From Angiostrongylus vasorum (taxonomy: Eukaryota; Nematoda; Chromadorea; Rhabditida; Metastrongylidae): 64,000 nt of DNA. The notes beneath the pieces were generated by a model. It had not been told where the DNA came from, did not search any database, and saw only the letters and a program-made list of their open reading frames with translations. Positions 23,510-35,869 of this stretch are shown piece after piece. A program made the position numbers and the translations under genes. The stretch covers positions 2,914,001 through 2,978,000 of the forward strand of contig JADANN010000375.1 in assembly GCA_018806985.1 (NCBI GenBank). Direction: 5' to 3'. Each line of letters begins with the position of its first letter. The stretch's first letter is position 1.

Positions 23510-23690
23510 TCTGGATTATTAAACTAACGCGAGGTTGCTAAATAGGTCCTTTCGGCTAACACGTTTCGACATCTTCGTTTTCCTCATAGTCGACAATTAA
23601 ACTCCACTCATGTTAGCTTAATAATCCAGAAAAGTACTGAGTATTAATGTCGAGGTTAATTGACGGTCGGTTCGGAAAATATTGATCTGC
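23510..23690 (-). mobile_element. Short non-autonomous hammerhead element (second family)
   Basis: GGATTATTAAACTAACGCGA and its near complement around 23612-23631 bracket a decayed hammerhead (23553-23590). The tail CGAGGTTAATTGACGGTCGG follows at 23651. Confidence 0.6.
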
Positions 23691-24409
23691 AGTCCATAAG
23701 GTTCAATAACTATCCAGAACCAAAAAAGAAAGAAAAGAAACCATGAAGGTATAGGGTTTTGCGCCAAGTATGTAGTGGTCGGGAATTTCTAAAGTAAACA
23801 TGTATAGAAAAGTGTAGATTAAAAAACCTGACACACTTGAAATGAGTACTTAAAGTAAGGCCAAAATGTAACAAAAATCAAGCGATATCCCTGGTTTCCA
23901 CTCTTCGTTATCACCATATCACCGAGTTCTAAATAAACTGATACGGAAATAAGTAAAACGAATGAATAAAGTAGAATGAGTAATAAAGGGATAGGGTTCT
24001 CAGTAAGCGTCATCCACTAAGATTCGGCTACATAATCGTGTAAAATTTGTAATGCGCCAATGGGAGTAAATGTTTTCGGGAAAAGAAAGTGATTTTGGTA
24101 CAATAAAAGACGATAGATCTGCATCGATATTAAGTGATTAGCTACATACTGAGTCATCTGGCACGCTCGAAATGCCAGCGGGGTGTTGTCTGTGTGGGAA
24201 GGGAATGAACCAGTGATAATCTGCGCTTTACGAGACAAGTTCCTTATTGTACTGCGCTATAGCGTCAAGAAAGAAAATAACTGATAAATAATTGTATAAG
24301 TTTAGCACATAATTGTCACGTGAGCAACCTTGCGCTAGTAATAAAACAGAGTATCAAACTGATCGGTACAATAACGACAATAATTATTTATTTTACTTTT
24401 TTCTATGAA

Positions 24410-24755
24410 CCGTCACCACACCTACTGCGCCGATCTCAGCATTTGATTTTGATTCGTTTCTTCGCATTCACCATCACGAAGGTCTTCGAAGTCTTTGCGT
24501 GTAGTTCCTATAGCTTCCTGAGAGTTTTTCCTTTCGTCATGAATACCATTGATTGATGGCCGAGTCGATTCTTCTTGCAATCTTGAAATAGCCGATCCAA
24601 GGCGTTCTCACGTGAGTTGGACCCAAACATGTGTGCGACCAGCTACCGCACACCGGGTTGATAGGAGGCTTGGCGAGCTCTGGATAGGGAACAAGGGCAA
24701 ACACCGTGCTCATGATGAGCAGCATCACTATTACTGCGCTACCTGTCCATATTAA
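24410..24755 (-). mobile_element. SINE-C copy
   Basis: Reverse: CACCTACTGCGCCGATCTCA to ATGATGAGCAGCATCACTAT and TGCGCTACCTGTCC. Confidence 0.7.
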
Positions 24756-25670
24756 CATTAATACTGAAGTTGGTGTGATTTTTTCCGTACCACTATAATG
24801 CAAAAATTGAAAGAAAGCTTGAAATGGCATCGGGAAAAAGGAAGTTCTCAGGTCGATCGTTTAAAGACCCCTCTGGCAAACTGCTTCGACGACTAAGCTT
24901 TTTTTGTAGACTCCAAAATTTAAAATATAAATGCTGAGGATATTAGCGGCTTAAAGACTTGTTGCCTAATATTTCACAATATGTGAGTGATGCCTTTTCT
25001 AAGAAATGTCACAGAATGCAACAAGTAGAGAAAAAAACAGAATTGGAACAAAGCGTCGACTTTCATCGATCACTTCTGTGGCGTAGAAGAAGGAAGGAAA
25101 GAAGAGTGATTGAGCACAATGCGCTACTTTTTTGGTCTATATATTTTTGTTTTGTACATTTTACTTTGCCTTTATTTTTCATGGAGGCAACTTTTTGGAG
25201 ATTAGTTTAAAGAATAGTTGCTTTTCTATATCTCCTTTCCTAGCCATTTCTACGATGTGCTCACTTACTGCTCTTGTTCTCTCTGGATACGAATTTTTTT
25301 CCTCCGACTTCCTTTAGGTAAAAAGTCAGTAAAGCCGTTAAAAGGCTATAAAACCTTAATAAACAATGTTTGAGTATAAATCGAATTTCAGAATGGTAAT
25401 ATGCCCATAATTACATTAATCGTTAAGACCATTACCGTATGTCGCCTACAGTAATTACCGTTGGTGTTTGTCGCTCATGAGCCACATAAGGATGCGCTAC
25501 GACGATTCATTATACAAAGACAAGAAATATTAGGGGGTTCGGGGAGCTTCTAAGAAGGCAAAGCGGGAATGATGGGATTCGCAGCGCTTCGGATAATTTT
25601 GTCAATTCAAAAGGATCGATTTCTGCATAAACCTCCACTGGAAATTCCATGATTATTATGGTGATACTAG

Positions 25671-25814
25671 GATCTCTATGACTTCGTGTATGATGTTCTG
25701 CTAAACGGAGATATCTTGAAGCACCTGAATGATGAAGGAAAATTAAGTAGAGATGCTGAAATAGACGACGAAACACGTGCACACAGCTCCGGGCAGTCGT
25801 CTAGAGATCGATAG
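25671..25814 (+). CDS. Unrecognised terminal exon candidate
   Basis: After an AG at 25669-25670 the frame reads DLYDFVYDVLLNGDILKHLN, DEGKLSRDAEIDDETRAHSS, then GQSSRDR and TAG. The acidic, helical-looking sequence with varied wobble bases is coding-like. The acceptor lacks a pyrimidine tract. It could be the 3' end of a plus-strand gene including the 20.5 kb candidate, but no linking exons were found. Confidence 0.3.
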   Translation, partial: DLYDFVYDVLLNGDILKHLNDEGKLSRDAEIDDETRAHSSGQSSRDR

Positions 25815-26459
25815 AGGACTGAAGAAAGAGGAGGCTTGGTTCGCTGGCTGTGGACTCGCTGACAGCGTGTGTGAGTGAGGGAGAGGGGAGAGTGTGTGTG
25901 TGCCTCTGGAAGTGTCAGGCATAAGCTCAAAGCGAGCTCTCCATCAGCAGTTAAGGCCCGGGGTTGTGGTGTCACTCTGCCACCGCGTCAGATTCCTGCA
26001 CTGAGCTAGTGGTTGGTTAAAATTCGTTCCACAGTTCTGAATACGTCCAGCTTTTTTTCAGATGGCTATAATACAGATCTTGGAGTCGAGATTGAAGTGA
26101 ATATGAAGGGAAAAAAGTTTAAGAAGGGATTGAATGGCTGATGCTCCATGGAATTAAGATCAATTGTAGATATAGCTCTGCTCAAAGTTTCCTCCACCGA
26201 TCATCATAAAATGTTATGGCTTGTGGTACACATTGCCAGAAATGCAGTCACGAATGCATTGAACTAATGACCAGTCATAAATCCCAGTAATTACATTAGT
26301 GCAAAAAGTGTTTGAAACTCATTTCGTGGTTAACGATAAATGAAAGAGCTTAGCAAGTCTGCCAAAGCTTGAGCCTAAGAACATGCTGCCCCACATAAGC
26401 AATTGTCCGGTTACAATCAGTGATACAGACAAATGCTGAGAATTTTTCAACAGACACAA

Positions 26460-26822
26460 CGTTGCGCGGATCTCAGCAGTTCTTGCATCCGATACGTTTC
26501 CACACCTCCATGATCCACGAAAATCTCTGAAATTTCTGTGCATACTAGGGTATTGCTTGAGGATTTCTGACCTTATCTATGAATGTCGTTGAATTCTGGT
26601 TGTTTTTTCTTGGAGTCTTGAAGCAGTTGTGCTAAAGCTGTCCGAGATCTTCGTCACAGACAATCACAAGCATTTGTGGATTGCAGAAGGCGTCAGGTGA
26701 TTTCAGATGACCCCAGTACGCCAATACGGGAGAGATAGGAGACTTGATGAAGCAAGGGCGGAGTCGAATCAACGTCGTATTCGTACTAAACTGTACCACA
26801 ATCACTGTGCAACCCACCGCCT
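26460..26822 (-). mobile_element. SINE-C copy (diverged)
   Basis: Reverse: GCGCGGATCTCAGCAGTTCT to GCGGAGTCGAATCAACGTCG and CACTGTGCAACCC. Confidence 0.65.
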
Positions 26823-26829
26823 CCATGCG

Positions 26830-27050
26830 TAAATACTTGACACAACATACATATGTACATAACGTACATAAATGCATGACACATATTTCTAAATTCATAG
26901 GTTTCATACTCACACGAAAATTCGTGCACATTTATCAAGCTTACACCCCCGTATACATTCATCCACATGCACATATCCATCTTCATGCACGTACATTTGA
27001 GCTGACCTGGATATTACAAACCTAGCGATACACACATACACACACTATTG
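26830..27050. repeat. CA/TA-rich tract
   Basis: Imperfect CACATACA/GTACATA repetition after a SINE-C head, without the conserved core of the 11 and 58 kb tracts. Confidence 0.65.
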
Positions 27051-27349
27051 ATTCGTCAACACCCAACATGCAGCAAAGCTTTACTGCAATTACTGTAGTT
27101 GAGTGATCAAAAACAGACAACAGCCGTAACGAGTCAAATCATTGCAACGTGAGGCCTTGCAGCCATCGGCAAGCAATTCTCTCGATAGCGCCACTTACAA
27201 TCGTTATTCCGAGGGTGGCAATAACTAGCCGTTTAGCTGTGGTGGGGATGATGTCCATTCTCATAGAGAGCAGCTCTGACAAGGCATTATCCATATGAAG
27301 ATTTCACATAGAGATCGTTAACAGCTTGTTTTTATGTTATATAGCACAT

Positions 27350-27610
27350 GTCACCAACCATCATACAACACGTGAGCCCCCTGGACAACCAAATGCGAAT
27401 CCAAAGTTCACCTAGAGTCTCGAATTTTGAAAATATTTCAGCATCGTTGTGTTCTATTTCACATAACACACTGCCATGAAAATAATAATAGGCAGTAAAT
27501 AGGAAGTTCAACACTTGCGATTTGGACTGCAGCTTCAGCTTGACTGGGGTCAAAGCCGATTTGTCCTCCCCAGATTGTTCTATCGTTCTCACTGACGGGT
27601 GACTGCTGAA
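27350..27610 (+). mobile_element. SINE-A copy (diverged head, long tail)
   Basis: CACGTGAGCCCCCTGGACAA to TATTTCAGCATCGTTGTG, then the tail block to about 27610 that includes GCAGCTTCAGCTTGACTGGG. The 146-codon minus-strand frame across it is an artefact of the repeat. Confidence 0.6.
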
Positions 27611-27619
27611 AGCACCTTT

Positions 27620-28690
27620 AGCAGTAAAGGCGAAAGAGAGGACTACCCTTGATATTTTATCGTCTTTATGTCCAAGCAGCTGATTACAGTATTTTTTCAA
27701 GATCTTGGCGGAAGAAGGAGAGGCGGAATAAAAAAAGAGGATGACTGACTCTCTAACAGAAAAAGGGTTCAACCACTAATCATGCGATACTGGAGCGATC
27801 ATCTATGAAAGTACATCGCACTTTGACTAATAACATTTTCTGGGTGTTTGAAAAACTTGTTAGAGGTTCCACAATTTTAATTACTTCTCTTCCATTTTTT
27901 TTAATTGTAATTTATAAGCTTTAGGCCTAGGTCTCCATCGTAGGAAGTCGCCGGCTCTGTGGACCGGAGAAAGGTTACTGCCTTATGACTTGGATTATTC
28001 TGAAATAATGTGTTAGTTACAAGTGGTCAGTATCTGGAAATGACGTAGCGCGGCAATTTCTGTCTTGCAATACATCCGACCTCCTTTGTAGATTTAACCT
28101 TGCCATCACTTCTGTTTTAATATTGAAACAAATACTCTCCGCGTTGTTGGGAAAATACTAATATGTGTTACAATATCACCTACATATAAACCACAGTGTG
28201 GGGAACAAAAACATGAAGACTTTGGATCAAATTGACTAGACAGATCAAGGACTCATCTGTGATCGTCTAATAGATGGCTTAGGTGGGTTAAACAGTGAAC
28301 AAGCAACCAAAAGATTCCTGGGATATGAGCAAAATCCTGGATCTCCGATGAGCTCCGAACTAGCGAATGCCCTTGCCCGGACTCACATGTTATCCACTGC
28401 ACCAATCGATGCACCCACGTTGTTTTTTCTAGATGGGACCCTCGAAAGGCTAATCGTGGGTTTGAAACGACGTAATACCTTGCCATGAAAAAAAAGATCA
28501 GGGAGCAAAGAAAAATTTAAGAATGGTGGACATTTCCCGCTCGTTAGAAAAACTCATCAAAAAATCATCGTTCAACCACCGATTTTCGCTCTAAAGTCAC
28601 ACCCATTTATGAACGAATTGTCGAGATGGAGCAATGGTTATAGATACTTACTTGAATACTTAATGACCCCTTCTTAACTGATCGTGCGGA
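27620..28690. other. No feature recognised
   Basis: Possible SINE-A remnants near 28380 (CACATGTTATCCACTGCACC, also seen at 4270). Otherwise unannotated. Confidence 0.4.
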
Positions 28691-29035
28691 CGTGGCACAA
28701 TTTCCATTTGGCCGGGCATTTGCTGGTTTCGCCATCGTGGTTGTGGAGTGGTGAGGGCCAGTCCGGCCGAGGCATTCCTCAGGTAGTCACCACCCAGGTA
28801 TTCGTCGCCCTTATAGATCAGAGTGACATTTGCCACCACGAAACTAGTTTGATACCAGGAAGGTAGTGGATCATGGTCTGGGTTTAATTTAGCTGGGCTT
28901 CATGATAGGTAAACGCCGAACTCCTTCTCAGCTTGAGAGGCTCTACTAGGGGAGGAACTCTCCGCTGCACAATGTCCGACAACCAGGAACAACTAATTCT
29001 CTGCGCGATGAGGTGGCAAACCGCTGGGAGTGTGG
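28690..29035 (+). repeat. Family E repeat
   Basis: All blocks present, including GACATTTGCCACCACGAAAC, ATTTAGCTGGGCTTCATGAT and GCGATGAGGTGGCAAACCGC. A SINE-like head (GGTTCGATTTTGCC, 29071) follows immediately. Confidence 0.7.
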
Positions 29036-29109
29036 CTATAGATGCCGTACCATAATAGACATGGTCTCAGGTTCGATTTTGCCTGCGCCAAACAATCTTT
29101 CATCAGTCG

Positions 29110-30040
29110 GTGTTCAGTAAGTTGCTACTACACTGGGAAAAGATTGCTCTTACTCACGGAGGCTTGCGACTATTAATAATGTAAATCAGTCTGAGCAATA
29201 TTTTATGCCGGATCATATAGATTTTAAAAAAAATTATAGTAAAAAGTTTTACATCGGCTCTATTTCCAAATAATATAGGAGGAAGTAGCTTCGCAATGTG
29301 ACATTGGAAGCTGATAAGTGAAGGCTTAATTTCAGCTTCTCCGTGAAAGGTTTCCTTATTGCGCTTACATCGATCTGTTGTAATGTTTACGACGAGAGAT
29401 TGTAATCGAACGAAACATCATTGCTTTAATTCGTTTGCGCTGAAGCGTAAGCAAAGGCTTCCATTGACAAAGGGATCGAAGTAGTCGTAGAAGAAGAAAC
29501 GAAATCCTATCTCTATTTTCTTTATTTAAAGCAAAATAAACCACAATGTAGTAGGATAGATATTCCTTAGAAGGCAAAATAGGCAATAAATGTAATGCGA
29601 TAGGAGGTGTATAGAATAGAAGATATAAATGAGGCTATAAGGAAGTGCTGTGAAAGGAATGCAACTTTTTGTTCCACAGAGAAAAAACAGCGACTGAACT
29701 ATAAAGGAATAGCTTTGCTCTGAACAATATACACTCGGTGAATTGAAGTTAAGTATCACGAAGTATCAAGCCTTACAAGTTTTTTCCTTAAGTCTACTAA
29801 CCAAGAAAAGTCAATGAATTAAGTCAAACATTAGCGACTTGATCTTGTGGAGGTATCCAGAACGAAGATCCAGGATGTTCATATATGAAATAAAAGTGGC
29901 GAAATAGAACGAAAGATGTAAACAAACCGAATAGCATGAAGTTTATGAGAGGGATGTTCAGAGTTAAGTTAGAATTCCAGCGATAAGCTAGCTAAGTAAT
30001 AGATAGCTCTCATCCGAAACAACGTGACACATTTATTTGC
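29110..30040. other. No feature recognised
   Basis: AT-rich. The open frames at 29365-29759 are hydrophobic, low-information translations. Confidence 0.4.
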
Positions 30041-30055
30041 AATGAAATCTGTAGT

Positions 30056-30247
30056 CTACACAACAACAACATAAATCCAACATTTGTAAGAAGATTTTCC
30101 ACAAACAATTCTTATTACAACAGAATTCAACTGGATCCAGTCCGTTAGACCGCCGTCGTGCGATTGTTGGTGACTAGTCGTAGGATTCGCTGTCGTCACA
30201 AGAATCATTACTGCCCCTATAAGAATCAGAATTGCAAAGCAGCGCAA
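30056..30247 (-). CDS. Short open frame with signal-peptide-like start
   Basis: The frame begins CFAILILIGAVMILVTTANP, hydrophobic with an Ala-Asn break, and continues TTSHQQSHDGGLTDWIQLN. It opens with TTG rather than ATG. The only ATG lies inside the hydrophobic stretch. Secreted-peptide exon or chance hydrophobic frame. Confidence 0.15.
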   Translation of the reverse strand: MRCFAILILIGAVMILVTTANPTTSHQQSHDGGLTDWIQLNSVVIRIVCGKSSYKCWIYVVVV

Positions 30248-30718
30248 ACCTCCCTCCTATTCTCCCAAGTGGTGTTCAACGGGCAGTGATGAAGACCTAG
30301 AAGAACCCTAGCACATCTTACTTAAAGTCATAAAGAATTATGAAAAACCACGATCTGCCAGAATTCATAATATCAATGAAAAATCCTTCCATCTCCTCAG
30401 AGATTCTCAACCCTCAGGCAAACCCACAGTTTAGCTTTATGGACGACAGTTGCAACGCAAAGAAACGAATGAAAGAAGCACTGAGATCTACACGACGTAT
30501 AAAATTAGGTTGTCTAAGTAGGAAAGCACTGTCGGAAAAAAAATTGAGGTTTCTAAAATGAGCGGGTGTGGGAATAGGTATTCAGTTCAGGAAAACATCG
30601 TAAAGTCTTCTGCCATACAACTATTTTTCTAACCTCAGTAAAAATTATACATTCTTCTAATAGGACTTATTTTAGAGAATATTTGGGAAAACGTCCTTAA
30701 TCTTCACAGAGAGACTAC

Positions 30719-30818
30719 CTGTAGCAGGTGTAGCCACGTTAAATGACTCAAAGGGCCACCTGTTATGCCTCCATTCGTTCTCATCACGCGCCAGAATTTC
30801 GCAGTGAGCTTTGCATGC
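30719..30818 (-). CDS. Unrecognised internal exon candidate
   Basis: A strong acceptor (CATGTTTTTCAG) and a donor (ACAG then GTAGTC) enclose 33 codons: ACKAHCEILARDENEWRHNR, then WPFESFNVATPATG. It lies on the same strand as the pkc-1 copies, in the region where copy A's kinase exons would be expected, but I see no kinase motif in it. Possibly a nested or separate gene. Confidence 0.33.
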
Positions 30819-31289
30819 CTGAAAAACATGAAAGTAGCCATAGATTTTTCCGTCCAAGGACAGTTTTTACGAAAGGAGTGCGAACTCCGTATAAAAGCTG
30901 ATATAATCACGAATAGCTTGTCGGTTTGCCTGGCTGGATTAAGCATTAGGGCTACATATTAGAGGCAACACAGTACGATCTCTTATTAAGTCATCCAGTA
31001 AGGCTTTTTTGCTGAATCAACGGGTAGGATACAATTTGCATACAGAGTACTTCATGCGAGGGCCATAGAACAAACCGGCACAGCAGTAGGCTCTCTAGTC
31101 TATAGTAGATCTCCTAAATCTAGTTGTGTCACAGGGCAGGAGCACCGCTTTTTGGTCGTTCTCCATCTCTCTATTATTTTCCTACCGAAAATAGCCGAGT
31201 CTGATTACCTCACATGAAGTAGATCCCAGGAAAAGATAAAGAGCGGCTATAGAATGATTAAACCCATGCAAGTTTCATAATTGTCTGTT

Positions 31290-31960
31290 AAATTACAGAA
31301 TTGGAAAGCTAACGGTGCCACCAGGTTTCATATCGACTAATGGGTAATAATATATTATAATCTCAACCTCTTTTATTTGCTGCCTAATCTTTCTAATGGC
31401 AGGGTATGTTGCGAAATATACTTTTATAATGCTGAGATATTTGCAAGATTCCGGACCGCAGGTGTCTGCGGTGGGGAAAAGAACGCATAATTGTCCTTTC
31501 CGGGGAGTAGCGCGCTCACCACCACACTATGCGGGTCCTTCGTTTCGCCTGTCTCTCTGCTAGTTCTATCGATCACTTGCCATCAGCAATCACCCGTCAA
31601 CGGGATTGATCTGGGGAGCCCAAATCGGCATTGAACCCAGTCAAGCTGAGGCTATAATTATAATCACAATCTTAACCTTTTTTATTTACTGCCTATTCTT
31701 TTTAATGGCAGAGTATGTTGCGAAATATAACTTTTATAGGTCCCCAGATCATTCCCGTTGACGGATGATTGCTGAAGGCAAGTGATCGATAGAACTAGCT
31801 GAGAGACGGGCGAAACGAAGGACCCACATGGTGTGGTGGTGAACGCGTTACTCCCTGGAAAGGACAATAGCGCGTTCGTTCCCCCACCGCAGACACTTGC
31901 GGTCCGAGTTTTGCAAATATCTCAGCATTATAAAAGTAATTACAATTCTTTAACAATATT
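31290..31960. mobile_element. SINE-A inverted/nested cluster
   Basis: A reverse copy (31420-31560) and a forward copy (31795-31950) flank repeated CACCCGTCAACGGGATTGAT / CATTCCCGTTGACGGATG blocks. AATGGCAGGGTATGTTGCGA occurs at 31395 and, slightly changed, at 31703. The cluster can fold on itself. Confidence 0.65.
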
Positions 31961-32269
31961 TCACAAAATCCCACATAACAAAGGTCTCCCCGACATTTCG
32001 GTAATCGCAAGACAAAGATGACCACTATCCAGCATGCAAACGGAGCATTAATTGCAATCGGAATGGCGATGAAACTCGTCCACGACTCTTGCTTTGAGCT
32101 ACTCGGCAGCTGTGTCAGCTCGCCTCCATATCAGGTTAGGTGGACTAGGTATATCGTCTCGAAGACTCTTGCTTCCGAAACCCTAGAATCTGTTGAGGAA
32201 AAAACTGCACAATATTTGATCCTAACGGGAAATTTCAAACCGACCGTCATCTAGCCTCGCTAGTAAAGT

Positions 32270-32530
32270 AATCAATATGTTCCAAATTGTTGAGCTAACA
32301 CGAGGTTGAAAAACAACTTTTTTTCGGCTGACGTTTCGACCTCTTCCTCTTCATCAGAACTGATCATCTGAGTCGATGGTCCACAGCTGTTCTTCATCTC
32401 GATGTGGTGTCTTCGTAATCGCACAGAGACGGATCTTCTCGCCAGTAGAACATCGCACGAATAAGGCATGCTCACCCGGCTGTGCTCTTTTATACTTGGC
32501 GGTTGTTGTTCATAAGACCATTCGTTGATA
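32270..32530 (-). mobile_element. Hammerhead terminal-repeat element (second family)
   Basis: GAGCTAACACGAGGTTG (32292) leads to a hammerhead, then a GC-richer block and a CTCTTTTATACTTGGCG TATA-like box near 32490. Layout matches the 45 kb terminal repeat, so it is probably a solo Penelope-type terminal repeat. Confidence 0.6.
32325..32358 (-). ncRNA. Hammerhead ribozyme motif H9 (canonical core)
   Basis: The minus strand reads CTGATGA, then GAGGAAGAGGTC, GAAAC, GTC. Core and cleavage site are canonical and helix I pairs through a wobble (GTT with AGC). Helix II is weak compared with the GACG/CGTC of H8. Confidence 0.65.
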
Positions 32531-32867
32531 ATAAATTGTTTTTTAATGGATAGTCCACGCCACCCCTAACGGGAATGTTCCAGAATTCTAAAGAACCCAG
32601 TGGTTGTCTTCGTCATCGAAGTGCTTGAACTTTTCACAAGTCATCAGTCAGAACCAGTTGTTCGCAGTGAGTGGAAAACCCTAAAAGCCGTCATACTGTA
32701 CATAGATGAAGACATATGTGACATCTGCAGCTATCATCCAATATGTCTACCGTGTGCCGCATTTTAGTCATATCGTCGTCAATGGGACAAAATAATCATT
32801 GGCTTATATTCGAATCCTTATTCGATTATATTTTAAGGGACTCGAGAAAGCGATATTAGAAGAATAA

Positions 32868-33122
32868 AGTGCTCGGCGCTGATCAATTCATGAGGAATGC
32901 GACATGAATTTGACTTCATGAAGCATCGATAAAGGTGGCCAAATGTATTTATGGCCTACCAATGACACGTGGTAGGCTATAGATGCATCAAATAAGGGCT
33001 TTTATCCTTCGTGACTACAAATTTACCGACCCTCTAGTGATGGAATGCTTGGTGAGCCCAAGGCGAGGGATCGAACTAGTGACGTGTTTACTGCAGTGCA
33101 CCATTAACCATTGCGCTAAAGC
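32868..33122 (-). mobile_element. SINE-B copy (diverged)
   Basis: Reverse: GTGCTCGGCGCTGATCAATT to GGGATCGAACTAGTGACG and CCATTGCGCTAAAGCG. Confidence 0.65.
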
Positions 33123-33149
33123 GATGTTTTTCTTTTATACGAGCAGTCT

Positions 33150-33495
33150 TTCACATCTACTGTGCAGATGCCGGCACTTCTCGCATTCCATTCGTTTCTT
33201 CGCATCCATCATCCACGAAGGTCTTCCAACTTTCTGCGTGTGGTTTCGACTGCTGCTTGAGGATTTCCCTTTCATCAGGAAAGTCGTTGAACGTTGCTCC
33301 AGTCGATTCTGCCTGGAGTCCTGAGACAGCCAAGGTAGAGTGTTCGCACTTGGATTGCAGAGAGTGAACTGTCCTCAGTCCAGTACCGACTTCCCGATCT
33401 CGGAAGGATATGAGGCTTGGTGAGCCTAAAGTGAGATCGAACCAGTACGGTGTTCGTGATGATCGGCATCACTACCGCCGTACTGCGCTCCCTCT
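33150..33495 (-). mobile_element. SINE-C full copy
   Basis: Reverse: TTCACATCTACTGTGCAGAT to GTGTTCGTGATGATCGGCAT and TACTGCGCTCCC. Directly follows a SINE-B. Confidence 0.8.
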
Positions 33496-33770
33496 TAAGA
33501 TGAAGCACGTCAGAATTATTTATTGCAATCCTCGATAATGTCACTCGGAAAGCGCGAAAATACCATGAGAAAACGTGGGAGTGGGAAATCAAAAGCTAAC
33601 AGTTGGACCACCTTTGGTTTGGTGATGTTTATTTTTATACTATCAACCATTAATCATGCATTACGACTAACTTTGAGAGCGTTTTTAGGTCTCGGCTGAA
33701 TCAGCAGAAAAGGTTTATAGCAAATATTCTATACATATGGGAAGAGCTCTCCTTTTCTTCGTAATTTCTA

Positions 33771-33794
33771 ATATATATATATATATATATATAC
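33771..33794. repeat. Short (TA)n
   Basis: About 12 TA units. Confidence 0.9.
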
Positions 33795-34344
33795 ATTGCA
33801 CATTTGTTGCGTATGCTATCGTCTTCTATAGCGCATTATGAAATTACTTCGACTTCAGCATCTACATTATGCAAGGACATGGTCGCCATTGTCTTTACAA
33901 CACAAATTTTGGTACTGCTAATTTCAAACTGTATTACTTTCGAAAAGGTAGCTCTTAGTGATATTCTAGAACTCTTCCTTCCTTGCATAAAATGTAACTG
34001 TTCCAGTCTTACAAATCGATCCCTAGTAAAGTTTGCGCTGTACTTCTGGAGTTTCGTCGTTCTCAACATTTAGCACTGTCTGCAGTTTGTGACCCTGCTA
34101 TCAATGATTTTTGCATAATTACATGTTTTCCTCAAGCGGCCATTACTAACGTTAATCCTTAACTCTATGTGTCGTAGGCTGTCTCTACATATTAATCTAC
34201 TGATACTGCTAGTTTATTGGTGATATAAAGATCCAAAATTGGTGGTAACACACTGAAGTAACCACAAGTTTCGTGTGAAATGAACAAAAAGCCAAAAAAA
34301 TGTCAACGGGTAAACTCACAATATCGTTTTACGTACCCCGAACA

Positions 34345-34440
34345 AATGGAGGGGTTGGTGGGCGCGTGGGTGCCGTTAGAACGAAAGACCATGTGTGCAT
34401 TGTAGGGCACGTCTAACTGTTGCGCTACACGCACTGTGTT
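34345..34440 (-). mobile_element. SINE-B head fragment
   Basis: Only the tRNA-like head is present: GGAGGGGTTGGTGGGCGCGT to TGCGCTACACGCAC. Resembles 58775-58858. Confidence 0.55.
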
Positions 34441-34724
34441 ATCTCAGTCAACATGATATTTCGACAAGATGCGTTAATGCTAAGGTTGGAAAATGAAAGG
34501 ACTTCAAAGGCCTGTTCTTCCGCTTTGTTTCATTTAGTGGAGCTTTTATGGGTACATGGATATATGTACAGAAGAAAACAGAATGACAGAAATAATAGGT
34601 CGCTTAAGATTGGTTGCTTTGAAAGTATCGCAGCTATTGGTATATTATACGTTAATGCATAGGTGTTGGTCTATTGATAAGCATATACCAGGTTATTTAC
34701 TTTCATTATATCCTAGTAATTTTT

Positions 34725-35060
34725 TGCACTCGATTAGTTTCCTCGCATCCACTATCTGCGACGATCTTCGAATCTTTCTGCGTGTAGCTTCAGGTGCTGT
34801 TTGAGGAATTTTTCGTCTTCGTCAAGAATGTCGTTGAATTCTAGTCGATTCTCTCTGGAACACTGAGATAGCCGTGGAATAGAGTTTTCCCTGCGAATTA
34901 AACGGAGTGATCTTGTTCCAGACAAGACTCCAGAAAATCTCCCGACCACGGATAAATGGTAAGCTTAGTAGGTCTGGGGCGTAACCAGAACCAACTCCTG
35001 TGTAGGTTTGGTTATCCGCTTAGTGGATGGTATCGCTATCACTCCGCCACCCGCTCTCCT
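34725..35060 (-). mobile_element. SINE-C copy
   Basis: Reverse: TGCACTCGATTAGTTTCCTC to GATGGTATCGCTATCACTCC and GCCACCCGCTCTCC. Confidence 0.7.
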
Positions 35061-35869
35061 CATACGTGGTTTCTAAAATCCTTTACAATTCGGCATCATC
35101 GAATACTTCAAAGCCGCAGTAACGGAAGTCAAGCGAGCTTCCAGTACATTTATTCCTTGTCGCGATGTAGACCTTCCGAGATACATTGAGTAGAACTGGG
35201 TAAGCACCGTAGGAATGGACCTGTTTCAGTTCATTCCAGTGATAAGAACCGTACTGTATAAAAAAGACAGAGCTGGGCAACGCTACTTGGTTCTTGCAAT
35301 GTTCCATTACATTGAATTCGACTCCATGTCATTACGAAGACCGGCATCGTAAGAAAAAGAGCTGCTGAAGACAGACGACTCGAATGTTTACGGCTCTGAA
35401 AAAAGGCGATGACGGCGAAAGGTCTAGCCACAACAATATCGTCGTGCATGCTTGTCAATAAACCAAGAGATTGATTAATCACACCAGAACTAAACGAAAA
35501 TCAGTACAGGAAATAACAGATGTTCTTTCCCAGAATGGCAAGGATGTGAGAAAATGCGATGGAGTTATTTCTTTAGGAAAAAACAGTCCACATCTGTTTA
35601 CTGCTAAATCCAAACGAAGCATTACAAAACGTTGAGACAAAATTTCGAGGCCATAATAAGCTGATTGAATTTTGGCACAAAGAAGATTTGTGAGCTTGGC
35701 TTATGTGAAAATAATAACATGACGGCACATTTAATTTCCTAAATTGCAAGAGGTCAAAACCATTGTTTCTTTTTCCTCATCTCTTCCACTAATGCTGTTT
35801 TTCTCCAAAAAACCTGTTGATGTCAAATGTCATCAAATTAAACTATCACTGAAATGTTAACATTAAGAA

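Noticed and set aside
27332..27772. 146-codon minus-strand open frame
   Set aside because: It lies largely across a SINE-A copy and its tail. No domain is recognisable.
33804..34073. Two overlapping 77-89 codon frames on opposite strands
   Set aside because: Each strand gives plausible short text but neither has splice sites or a recognisable family. Likely chance.
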